This document shows positions 47,131 to 58,700 of a DNA stretch of 64,000 nucleotides, piece after piece (within the stretch, counting starts at the first letter, position 1; each line of letters begins with the position of its first letter). A program made the position numbers and the translations under genes. The notes under the pieces were generated by a model. The model saw only the letters and a program-made list of their open reading frames with translations. It had not been told where the DNA came from and made no database searches. Origin of the DNA: Siphonodentalium dalli (taxonomy: Eukaryota; Mollusca; Scaphopoda; Gadilida; Siphonodentaliidae); assembly GCA_032622095.1 (NCBI GenBank), contig CP136062.1:143114351-143178350 (forward strand). Reading direction: 5' to 3'.

Positions 47131-48970
47131 ATTCATTATGAAGTTTGGAACTTTTGACAAAACATTCAATACTGCTGGGGAGTGCAGTTATGAATTTTAT
47201 AACCACCCATGCAGACCCATGCATTATTCTTCAAGATTTCAATACTAGTATGAGCAAAAAGAAAGAACTCAATTTAGTTCTTACTTACAATAAACAAATT
47301 GATTGAAATGGTATGATTTTCAGATAGTAAGTTTTATCAGATTCCAAACCAAAATATTTTTTTTATTAAATGCCTAAACGGCCTCATATTGAAGACATAG
47401 TATATACAATGTGAAAATTTATGTGACCTGTGCAAAATTATTTATGACCGACACTAAGAAAGAATGAAGATTTTTACCATTTTAGAGGCATATGGAAGTG
47501 TTTTGACACTAACCAATTGCCAACAATTCCCTGTAAAAATTTAATGCTGTTTCACACCACTTTAATTTCTTTAACTAGAAATTACATATCAACATGACAG
47601 TGGCTGAACTGGCTTGCATCGTACTTCATGGAACCAGTTACACGTCATGACATGCTTCATGATGTCAAAACATCATTTGTCTTTGCGGGCCAGAATCCAG
47701 ACAAGACTGCATTCGTCATGTCATTTCCGGACAACTGATTTTTTTTCTCAATAGACTAGACCAACATGTATAAACGCAGACAAGTGAACACTTTTGTAAG
47801 AAAGTAAGTCAACTGAAAACCCAAACCAAAGCCACCCATACATCAGTTGATGATAGTTTACTATTTAATTGTAACAAAAGTCGATTACTGGACATAAAGT
47901 CAAAATGACTGACTTTGATTTAATAGAGTTTGCATTACATGTGTTGAAATACTAACTAGCATATTATTGACATAGGCATTTTGACAAGAAACTGGCCACA
48001 CACATGTTGATGTTTATGTGACTGTATGTGGGACTCAATTCCAGAAAAATATTAATGGCTGTCCAACTTCAAGGGGAATTTATTGCGTTTATTCTCGATG
48101 CATGTTATGGTTGCGATCTTGTGATTACTGCAACAGGTATGAATTCCTCAATTCCCACTATACATATTTCGGACATGTTCAGTATTTTTGTAAAATGTAG
48201 CTACATGTAGCACATGCAATTTTGTTGCTTGAACAGAGATTTCTTTACTCAGCAGTCAAGTGTTCTTTAGTGTTAGCATGATGTATTTACAATTGTACTG
48301 TATTACACGGCACTGTAAAATATTGTCTTCCTTAGATGTGCTTTCTAAATTAAGCGTTCTGTTCAACCCCGACCTTCCTTGACAGTATTGGGGATAAAGT
48401 ACATGTATGATTGGCTACATGTATGCATGTCTCAAAACAGATTATAATTGGCAATGGAAATGGGTCCGGTCTATGGACCCTGAGCGGTACTAAGAGAAAC
48501 CATGCCCTGGGACAAAGAGGCCCAGGCTCCAGCAAAAACACTGGGTTATGTTACTTATGTACATGCAGAACGACCATGGACACATGGCTTATGAAGGCAG
48601 AGTGTTCTGCACTATACATTGAGTAGGTAACTATCCCCATCAGATGCTAATAAACAGCTGGTCCAGTAAATGAGAAGACATTCTATTAGGCAGCTGACAT
48701 CATCATCACAGCCAAATCATTATCATCATAGAGACATACAAGTAATTAATTATAACAATGATAAAACATATATATTGTTTGCGCACTTGCAACATATTTA
48801 TATAAATCAGATAAAATTTAATTAAATGATATAATTATATTGGTAATTTGCTGGGCAAGGAATTGAGAATGAACTCCAGGGAATATCTCTATCACCAAGT
48901 AACTCTGAAACTGGTCTAAGGCTAGTTAAATCTTCATCGGGACCCTTTTTGCTGTGCACGGGTGAGTTAG
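47131..48970. other. Intergenic DNA, nothing recognised
   Basis: Between the head-to-head genes. Short open frames at 48018-48210 and 48411-48626 show no domain. A TTF2 5' UTR exon could be here but cannot be placed. Confidence 0.4.
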
Positions 48971-48974
48971 TAGT

Positions 48975-50210
48975 TATTGAGTCATTTCCGGCCAAAGGCC
49001 AGTGGGATGGTCCAACTGCATTTTTCAGGTCTCTTCACCCTTTCTTGATGTGTCCATGTTGTTGGCACTGAAGTTGGCAAGAAGCAAGGCATGGTGGAGG
49101 TGTCAGCTGCTGTTGAGTATTCTGTGGTTCTGTCTGTTTCGTAAAGTTGAAGGATGGACTTTGTCTTTTTCATGGTGAGTAGCTGGTTTTGTAGTTGGAG
49201 ATGATGGATGAATAGGCTGTTGTCTTATCTAGTGAGTGTCAGGTTTCTGAGTTCCTTCAGTCGTTGCGTCATTGCAGGTATGTTTGCTGCGTCATGGAGG
49301 ACTTTGGTCTGTGTCCATGCTGGCTGGCGGAGGGCTTAGTTCTGTAATTTGTGTCGATGTAGGTCTTTGGAGCTGCTATGAGGATAGCAGCACAATACTC
49401 CATGATTGGACAGATGAAGATCTTGTAGAGGTTGATGAGAGTCTGTCTGTTGGTTCCTCAGTCTATTACCCGGAGACATCTTAGTATCCAGTTATTTTTC
49501 TGGCTTTGTCGGCTATATTCTTGTTGTGTGAGTTGAGGGTCATTTGTTGGTCTAAGGTGATTCCTAGTAGGGTTGCATGGTCAGATGGTTGAATTGTCTC
49601 GCTGTCGATCTTGATGTTGATGGACTGTGTTTTCTTTCTTCTGTGGAATAGGATGAGTTGGGTCTTCTTGGAGTTGAGTTTGATTCTCCATTTTGACAAC
49701 CATGTTGATAGATCGGGATATTTCAATATTGTTTCTTCGGTTGATTGGCATAGATTAGAAAGAGGAGCGGACTGAGTACTGATCCTTGATGTGTAATCTA
49801 GTAGGTAGACTGGGTTTGACATGTTGTTGATATGGATGCTGAGTTAACAGTCTTGTAGAAATGAGGCGACAAGGCATGTGTATTTTCTTGCGATGTTGAA
49901 ATGGCTGATTTGGTAGCAGAGGCCATCGTGCAATACAGAGTCAAAGGCTTTTTCCATGTCTAGGAATACTGCAGCTGTTGTCTTCTGCTAGTCGGATGAT
50001 GTGTTCCATGCCTTGTCTGTTTCCGTGCTGCCATACATTGAAGAGGTTGGAGGTTTCTAGGCATTCTCGTAGTCGGCTGCTGATGATTCTCTCAAAGAGT
50101 TTTCAGGTACAATGTACACTGTAGGAGACTGATGGGTTGACAGTATAGTTGTTGGTTATGGAGTGGTCTTTGTCTGGCTCAGCTCAGGTATCATTCCTCC
50201 AATGGGTGAG
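48975..50210 (-). pseudogene. Decayed non-LTR retrotransposon (reverse transcriptase)
   Basis: Reading on the minus strand, motif A survives as AVFLDMEKAFDSVLHDGLCY (about 49910-49975). Further on, a 113-codon frame (49481-49822) gives LSTWLSKWRIKLNSKKTQLI and HATLLGITLDQQMTLNSH, the RT thumb region of Jockey-type LINEs. Frameshifts and stops break the rest. The part from 49480 to 48975 is less certain. Confidence 0.8.
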
Positions 50211-50249
50211 TTGTGAATAGTGTTTGCCTTTTATACACTGGGTATGTGA

Positions 50250-50790
50250 GGCATTGGTTTGATTGGTTGATTTTCCTTTGGTCATAAGGTTTAAAGGTAC
50301 GGTTGGCCTTGGCGGTGGGTATCCTGTGAAAATATTTCCACCCGTCAAAAACCGCCACAAACAGAAAGAACATCAAAATGTAGACAGACTTTGTCCGTAT
50401 ATAAATAAGAAATATCGCATTAACAGTATGTTATTCTCATATGGTTAACCATTGTTATGTAAACAAAAGCATAAAAAGTTACTTTTCTGGTGTTTGTTTA
50501 TATTATGATGGTAAACATAAAGAGCGTTCTTTGTTGGTGAATTCCTGATATGGAACGAATAAAGAGCGTTTATGCCATTTGTGTGTGATTAGCCAGCAGC
50601 ATTGTGCTGTCTTCTGTAACACAATCAGGCTCTTGCTTAGATAAAATATAGTAAATCTTTATGATAACATGCTGTTTACGCGATGGTCATGGTATATATG
50701 AACGAAACTGTATGCGTTTTAATGTTTTTCTGTTTACGGTGATTGGAACAAATATGAATATTTTCGACAACTAAGGCCTCACGTGCCTTT
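50250..50790. repeat. Intergenic repeat, uninterrupted copy
   Basis: Shares 'ggcggtgggtatcctgtgaa', 'gtcaaaaaccgccacaaaca' and 'gtagacagactttgtcc' with 52930-53130, and 'aataaagagcgtttatgcca' with 54510-54560. It therefore shows the sequence before the insertion at 53135-54500. Confidence 0.75.
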
Positions 50791-50859
50791 AAATAGACCA
50801 AAGGTGTCAAAAATTTATTATTTCTCTGGCAGAAGGTGGAGCGAACAAGTCAGATTATA

Positions 50860-51975
50860 TTTGGCTTAATTAGTTCCTTTTTGTCAGAGCGTCGGTACGA
50901 GTGAGTTGTGCGGTCTGTAACCTTCATTGGAAGCAACCGCCCTCGTGCTGATGCCGGCGAGTGAGACGGTTTTGGATTAGGCTTAGCGCGACGGACAATG
51001 GAGCTAATCCCTGACGCCGCGTTAGCTGCAATACAAAGATCTCAAATAGTGGACACTGTTAGCTGGAGTCTCCAGTCTAACAGGGGCTAATTGACTCTTT
51101 GTGTTGAATTCCGGACAGAAGATGCTGGTAACCAGAGATCTTCTACCCAGAGCAGGAACGCCAAGACCAGCCGTACCATGAAAGAGGAGCCTCCTCTCGA
51201 AGGAGAAGGGACGCAGCCAGACGGGCGAAATGGAAGAAAAAGAAGGGGGTGACTGTTGATCTGCCGGTCACCCCTCCCCGTGTGGTCCAGCCATCCAGTG
51301 TCACAGCCGGTAGGCTGGAGTTGTCTGAGAGACGCCCAGACGACCCGGCCTGCATGGAGACAGGTGACATCAGACCAGCTAGCAGGGACTCCGTAGATCT
51401 GCCGGAGGTCCCTGCTGTCGGCACAGAGACGAGCGGAGACAGGGACGCGGATACCACCCCCGATGTTCCTGCCGCCAGTTTCGACGTGGAGATGGAAACA
51501 CCACCCAGCCATTCTCCACCAGGGGCGGAATCTACCATCACCGCCCCTCCGACGCCGAGGTATGAAGAGAAGCCGGCGACGTCCATCACCAAAGAACAGA
51601 TGGAAAAACAACGCGAAAAGATCAAGACAGCGATTGTAACACACCACGCAGCAGGAATGACTTACCATCTCACCAAATACGAATTCTTCCTGCTGCGGGA
51701 TCGCCAGGTCTGGCACAGTAACAGCAATTCCAACACCGACATATGGCCAGTACACACTAGCCTATTCAAAGCGTCCACGATCACCAGAAAAAAGAAAATG
51801 AATACCACAAAGAATCTATAAATTGCTATCTTTTTTTCATTTTTCCCCCTCTTATTCTCTAATAAAAGCAAAATCATGAGGGATTAACGAAAGGGCCCTT
51901 CGACCCTTTCGACAATCCCGGGGCTAGCTACCCCAAACAACCCAATAAAAAAAAAAAATAAAAAAAAAATTATTA
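50860..51975 (+). mobile_element. Non-autonomous retroelement with ORF1/gag-like frame, copy 2
   Basis: The frame from about 51180 to 51821 begins with RRRRDAARRAKWKKKKGV and continues Pro/Asp/Glu-rich to a stop at 51819-51821. The 3' end has a hairpin region (gggcccttcgaccctttcg) and an A-rich tail 51946-51970. Related to 24430-25345. GC content of the frame is well above the surrounding DNA. No RT domain. The minus-strand frames here are shadows. Confidence 0.62.
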
Positions 51976-52207
51976 TCCTGATCAATTGATTTTTTTAGTA
52001 ACTCTCTGTTGGGGTGCAGGTAATGTTTAGTTCAAGTTCTTGAAATGAATATAGATCGCAGATCTGGTTCAGTTTAGATTCTGAGGGTAATTAATGGATT
52101 TTTTTTGTAGGCGGCAGCTCCATGCTTCCGTAACATTGATTGACAGTCCGGAAGTGGAATATTTTGGGGATTTTCATTTTCAAAATTAATTGAGTAACAT
52201 TCAGTTT

Positions 52208-55070
52208 TATGGGAGGCCAAATTCTTTTTTAATAATTATTTGTGCTTAAGTGCAAATATTTGTGTTTAGCACAATTATATATGCTTAAGTGTAAAAACAT
52301 TGTGTTTAAGCACAAATATATTCGCTTAAGCACAAATATTTGCACTTAACACAAACATTTGAGCTTAAGTACAATTATTTTAGCTAATTAAGCAAAATTA
52401 TTTGAGCTCAAGTGGAAATGTTTGTGCTAAAGCGCAAATATTTGTGCTTATTTTATTAAAGCTCAAATATGTATATTACATTCCCCATCAATATACCGGT
52501 AGATCGTCCCTCAAAAATAAAATATACTTCCCCATGTTTTCCAGGTCCCATGATACTTTGTGGTGGGCTATGGTAATATCAACAGGGTGTGTTAGGTAAG
52601 GTTTTTAATTTCCTTATTCAGCTTAAGCACAAATAATTGCACTTAAGCACAAATAATTGTGCTTAGCGTTAGGCACAAAAAGCTTTTTTTGGGCTTAGCC
52701 TTAAGCGTAATTATATTTTTTTGCGCTTAAGCACAAATAATTGTATGGGAGGCCTTTTTCACATTTATTAGATAATTGGACTTAAACGCAATTACTTACA
52801 TCTTTACCCAATTATGCTTAAGTGCAATTGAACTGCACTTAAGCACAATAGCCATAGCAAGTTTTCACCCCTCGTAGATCAAATGAGGTTCATTATAAGG
52901 TTTTGCTGGATAGTCACTCTGCAGACTATTCTATAAGAATTAAAGATACGGGTACAGGCGGCGTTGGCAGTGGGTATGCTGTTAAAATATTCAGCTCCGT
53001 CAAAAACTGCCATAAACAGAAGGAATAGTAAAATATAGACAGACTTTGTTCTTATACCAATAAGAAATATGGCATAAACAGTATTGTATGCTATTGTCAA
53101 ATGTTTTTCCTTTGTTATGTAAACAAAAGCAAACGAGAGGCCGATCACGATCGGCAGATGTTTAACCCATACATTGGCGATACCGATTTAGCTATTTTAA
53201 TAAATCCTTACACCAAACTTTTCATGAGTGCAAAAGTTTCAAAAATTCACACCTTACTATTAAGGTCACAAGTGGATTAATTAGCTAATTAAGCTCAATC
53301 CATAGTCAGAGAGAAGCACCATAGCAGTTAAAGACAAAATAGTTAAGAAATTGAGTAGATAAACATCATAGTAACTCCATTTATTTGCTTATTACATTGG
53401 AATGTGAGACATACCATATTAGGTTTTATTTTTATTTTTATTTTTTTTATTATGTTTTGTGTTAGCTGAATATTAAAAATTCATGGGATCATTTAAATGG
53501 GAGAAAACTTCAGAAAAGGGTTAATATTTCCCATTCAAAAACCAATCAATACCTGAACAACTATACAAGTGAGGGATGTATAGACCTGGATATCAAATGA
53601 TTGATAATGATCGGATATAAAATGTTTTAAGGCAGAATTTTCAGATAGCTAGAGGTGGGATATGAGATTGGTCAGATTGAAAATATTAGATTCATTACAT
53701 TGGATAGCATACTGTATGACTATGGAATGGGTGGGTAATTTTCTTCTAAGCTGATCATTGGAAAGATATAATGTATGTAAACAGCGGAAATATAATTAAA
53801 GTTATAGTTAATATATTCAAAACCAATCGATACCAAAATCTACACAGGCGAAAAATGTATCTGACATCATTAACATGGATACAATTATTTATATAGTGAT
53901 TGTGTGAAAAATATTTAGTTATCACATTGTGTCAACAGAATTGGTGGAGGATGTTAATATTTTTAAGCAAATAAACCAAATGACCCTCACTATGCAGGTT
54001 AGGGGTGTGTTAACATAAACTATGCCAAGAACTATAAACACAATCAAAGGAAATATTTGAGTAATAAAATCGGATAGAATGGGGTTAATCTTACCCAAAC
54101 TAATGAACTGATAAACACAAAAAGTCTATAAAAATCATGTCATTGGATTTAGAAACCCATACAATAAGTCTCTAATGTCATGAACCTGTTTCAACAAAGG
54201 GGTTAACTAAATATTGCACAGAACACAGAATGGACCAGAGAGTCATCAATCACAGTTTTTATCAACAGACTCTTCTATAGCCATGCTATCTATCTCTATC
54301 TAGTGTCCCACTAAACATAACTCAATTACCAATAATACACTCTCTGTGTTATGCCAGAAGTTCTCTTCTCTTCTAAGCTCACAGTGGGAGATCTCTCACA
54401 GTGCAGGCAGGCATTACCATAACTCTGTTAAAATATACCGAATCAAACTCAAATTTGAACCTGATCTGTATTTCGGGGGGAGGACCATTATCCGCCCATA
54501 TGTACCAAATAATAAAGACCGTTTATATCATTTGTGTGTGATTAACCAATAGAATTGCGCTCTGTTATGTAAACAGAAGCAAAACTTCTGTAACACGATC
54601 AGGTTCTTGTTTACGTACACAATCGTTTGTCTTGACGACAATATACTATTTACGCGCTGATTATGTTTGGCATATGTGCAAAACTATATACTTAGTATAT
54701 TTTAATTTTCCTTCTGTTAATTGATGGCGATTTGAACAAATATGAATATTTATGCAACGAACATCGCCCGTGCCTTCAAGGGGGTTTTGTTTATGATGAT
54801 CAATAATTGCGCTTAAGCGCAATTCAATTGAATTGCGCTTAAGAGCAATTGAATTTAGAGAGTTTTTGAAGCACACAATTGCTGACCACATAATGTTACT
54901 TAAATGAATTGCGATTAATCACAATAGAAATTTCATTTGTGTACAACTAATTGTGTTTAAGAGCAATTCAATTGCGCTTAAGTCCAATTATTTAATAAAT
55001 GTGAAAACGGCTTCCCATATTGTTGGGCTTAAGCGCAAATAATTATTAAAAGTGAATTCGGCCTCCCATA
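52208..55070. mobile_element. 2.86-kb TIR element with palindromic TTAAGC subterminal arrays
   Basis: Ends TATGGGAGGCC at both sides in inversion, followed by (c/g)(a/g)aattc(a/t) and aataattatttg(t/c)gcttaag. Exact 6-bp direct repeat cagttt flanks it (52202-52207, 55071-55076). The first ~650 bp and last ~270 bp are dense with 'cttaagcacaaata' / 'tatttgtgcttaag' palindromes. A second internal inverted pair is gggaggcctttttcacattt (~52745) versus 54967-55022. No transposase frame seen. Carries a nested insertion. Confidence 0.78.
53135..54500. mobile_element. Nested copy of the 7803-10128 repeat
   Basis: Starts acgagaggccgatcacgatc like 7803 and follows it in order (taccagaac-type units, 'aggttaggggtgtgttaaca'). 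It ends near 54500. It splits the repeat seen whole at 50250-50790. Confidence 0.72.
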
Positions 55071-55521
55071 CAGTTTCACATATTATATTTATGATTTTCC
55101 ACTTCCAAACTTCGCTTCGCCTTCGGTCTTTAGTGACTTCACCTGTTAACTCTGATGTCACGAGAAATAAACAGGATCTAATTTAAATACACGTATGTTC
55201 ACAAACACATGCGTGTGGAATCAGATTTTAACATAATCATAATTTACATTGAGAAGAATCTTTGAATTTCAAACTTCGAATCGAAGTGGGAAATTCCAAA
55301 ATTTAAAATGAGTAGCATGCAAAAGTTCGACACGGGTCCGGAACAACAGCAGGTGCGCGTTAATCTTATGTCGAAAATAGAATATATAAAAATTATTCTG
55401 AATGTTTTTATTCATCTTATAAGAACTAGAAGAGAATATAACTAAATTTATTGTCCATGTCAATAATAATAAAATAAATAATAATTTTGTGCGAAACTAA
55501 AAATTGTTTCTAATCAACAAC
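55071..55521 (+). promoter_or_regulatory. Probable TMEM67 promoter region
   Basis: Upstream of the TMEM67 start. AT-rich with a tgatgtcacg (CRE-like) site at about 55150; no clear TATA box. The call rests on position and on the TISU start element downstream. Confidence 0.4.
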
Positions 55522-55529
55522 ATGGCGGC
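55518..55529 (+). promoter_or_regulatory. TISU-type initiator at the TMEM67 start codon
   Basis: caacATGGCGGC fits the published TISU consensus SAASATGGCGGC at every position, with the ATG at 55522. TISU marks TATA-less genes with very short 5' leaders and overlaps the YY1 motif; the function here is inferred. Confidence 0.65.
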
Positions 55530-55738
55530 CGAAGAGCGAATGCCAGTTTTTATCTACACGATATTTCTCTGCATATACCTTGTATATTCTCAGGGAACAT
55601 CCTACTTCGCACCATACCAAAATGTCGATGATTGCTCTAAACTATCGTCGGAAGAGTATCACCAATTTTTCGATACTGCGACCTTACAATGCCTCAACTG
55701 TCCCCAGACAAGTGTCCAGCAAACAGTCAGCTCGGACG
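55522..55738 (+). CDS. TMEM67: TMEM67 exon 1
   Basis: 217 nt, ending in phase 1 at GACG|GTAGGT. The ATG at 55522 is the first in frame and sits in a TISU context. Encodes the signal peptide and first Cys pair. Confidence 0.72.
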
Positions 55739-58700
55739 GTAGGTTTCAACATGTTTTGTGTACCCGCGTCCATGTCGGCCTGTGTCGTTCTGTGGGTTGG
55801 TCTGAAAAAAAAAACATATTATATGTTTTCAGCCAAGTTATAAACTATTTTCTGATGATAATTTGTGACAAATCCATGGGCTATTCCAAGAATATAGTTT
55901 GGGTACCCTGACTGAGTTTCGGTCATATCACGTATGCCCATCACGTCATCACTGCCATCAGACTCCAGAGAATGAGAGATTATGATGAGGCGGTGGGGGT
56001 TCCCGCTCCCAAACGAGGGGTCCAGGGGTGGTTATCCTTCCTCCCCTTCCGTAATTTTTTGAAAATTGAAAATCCAATGTTCTGAGAGTGAGAGTGAATC
56101 TGGAGACCGTATACATTCTCAAAATAAGTGTCCCTTTTAACATGGTGATCACTACTCTCGGGATCCAAATAAGCGTACCCGTACGCTTAACTATTTTCAA
56201 GGAGAAATCCCCCCCTGTACGCTGCTTATTTGGGACCCTACGTTTATTAAATTTCAGCTAAATGTGTAAAAAAAATATGAATTTATGTGCTTAAACCTAA
56301 GCTAAATGTATATGTTTGAAACACTTGAACATTCAGTTATTAATTGTTTGTACTTTAAATATAGCCTGCGATGTTTACATCGACAGCTGGGTACGCGCAC
56401 ATTTTACGTGAGAATCTGACGTCATTTTGTTGTGGGAACACCGATCAGTCTATTTATATTTCGTGTCAAACTATTCACATTGGCCTGAATTAGCGGCAAA
56501 TAACTTGCTAGCATTTAGTCAATAGTGTGTATTAGAGAAGTAACTAAAACGAAATGCGTACGTGTATAGGCAGTACATAGTATCAGTTTGCGCGTATACT
56601 ATGTCGCAACCACGAGTGTACTGTTGAGGCGAACTTCCCTATAGAGCAATAATGAATGCATCCATGGATGCACTGTGAGTTCGGTTTCGGCAAGCACGTG
56701 TTCGCGGGGGTTCTCAATGGGGATTGCAATAAACTGAACTGCTGGTACATTTAATTAGCACTGTAATCAGTGTGAATATTTTTGGGGTATTGTCGTCATT
56801 TATCGTTTTATTATGGCGATCGGTGAGCGATCGCATGCATTCATCTTCATAGCACTAGCAGTCAACGCACACACGCCAATATTTTATCGACATCGGTCAT
56901 CTCATAGAAAACACACATCGCACATGTTGGGACCCCATTGATACATTTTGTTATAATTTATAAATAGAATAAGTACTTCTTCCAAGTTCTCGCCGAACGA
57001 GATTGAAATTTGTTTAAAAACAAAATGGCTGATGTTTTCCACGATAAACATGAAAAATATAATTTGGAACAAAAAGATAAATTAGCAGAATTAGCAGACA
57101 AATACAAGAAAGAATATGAAACGAGCTTTCAAAAATGTGGGTGACACTTGGTATTAGTTCAAAATGAATTGAATACTTTGAACAATTATTAGGTTCAATT
57201 TTTCTCCAGTGATCTCTGTATGAGAACATATGAACTATAAACCACAATTTTTGACCCATACTTAGTGTTGATTTGCGAAAATTGCCCCTGTACTATTATT
57301 GCGCCCCCGTACTATTATTTATTTTAAAGGAAATTTCACCCCTGTACTATTATTCCGCCCCCTACTATTATTTGGATCCCGAGAGTACATCAGCCGTTTA
57401 CAACACAGTCGAAACTAAACGCAACGCGGTCGTTGCCTTCCTAATGCATTGAAGGTAAATTGTGACCATGTTGTCGTTGAAGTATAACGCGGACCGTGTT
57501 GGAGTTCAATTCATTGCCTTGGGAGTTAACAAGGTCTTATAATGTCAGCACTGAATTTTGTTAGCCTATTTAAGTATTTTGTAGTATATATTTTTATTTT
57601 ATTTTATTTATGTTCAAATTTTAATAATTCCGTGTTATTTTCCCACTCCTAGTCTCCGTTCAAAACGATGTTTGAAAATTAAAAAGGCGACACGATAAAT
57701 GAACCCTTTAAGCAAAATAACATATAAATATTTATGAGGAAGCATTGGAATGCCCACATATTACTGAGAATCAACAACATACCATACTGGCATCACCACC
57801 CTGATTAAATGCCTGACACAATATGAATATCAAAGGAAGACAGCGCATTGTTAGGAAGAAATCCGGAACTTCAATCTACTTGTGAGACGTTCCTAATTGA
57901 CCATGCTGTCAATCAATTTATAGATGATAAGCTGGTAGAAGGAGTCATCTTCATCAAATTGCTGTATTGTAATATAATATTTTGCCCCATAAAGTTACAA
58001 ATGCAGAATGGCCTTTGATCTAAATTGAATAACTTCAAAATATGAGACAATATAGCAAAGTGAGCATGCTCAAATAGAGAGGTTCACAATGGGGAAGTTA
58101 TGGTTTTTCATGCAAAGTCAACAGGGCACTGATCTCTGAATAATATTTTTACAAACTTTATGGATGTATAATTATGCGGATGAAAGACTAATTAAAGTCA
58201 TCAAAGTCAGAAGAATCAAGTCCAGCTCTATTTCAGCATTGAACAACAAATAGTGTTTATTGTTGGCTTATTTAATATATGGTATGCATGATATGAATAA
58301 CAAGCATTATTGACAAAAATTTGAAAACATGTGGAAAATTTCTGTTATGACATTTGTTCGTAAAGTATATGAATGCTCTTTATTGTTACTAGTACATGGC
58401 TGCTATAGAAAACAGTTTCGGGACACTGGAACATGATAAAATGAAATAGTTACTCAATTTGTACCTACATGTACCTGACCGAACATGCTAAACTGTGATC
58501 ATATATTTAAGGGGGGCTCTCAAAGTCATATTTCATGTAATGCATACAATATAGAACATTACTCTATTTATTACACTTCTGCATCAATTTGTTTCGCCAA
58601 ATATGATTTTTAAAACACCCAGAATTAATGCCTGAAAGTCCCGATGTGGAGTAAGATCAAGCATAAAAAATTCAGTCTAGATCAGTAAGCGACGTACTCT

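Noticed and set aside
51087-51755. 222-codon minus-strand frame
   Set aside because: Antisense to the better supported plus-strand ORF1-like frame; high GC lowers stop frequency.
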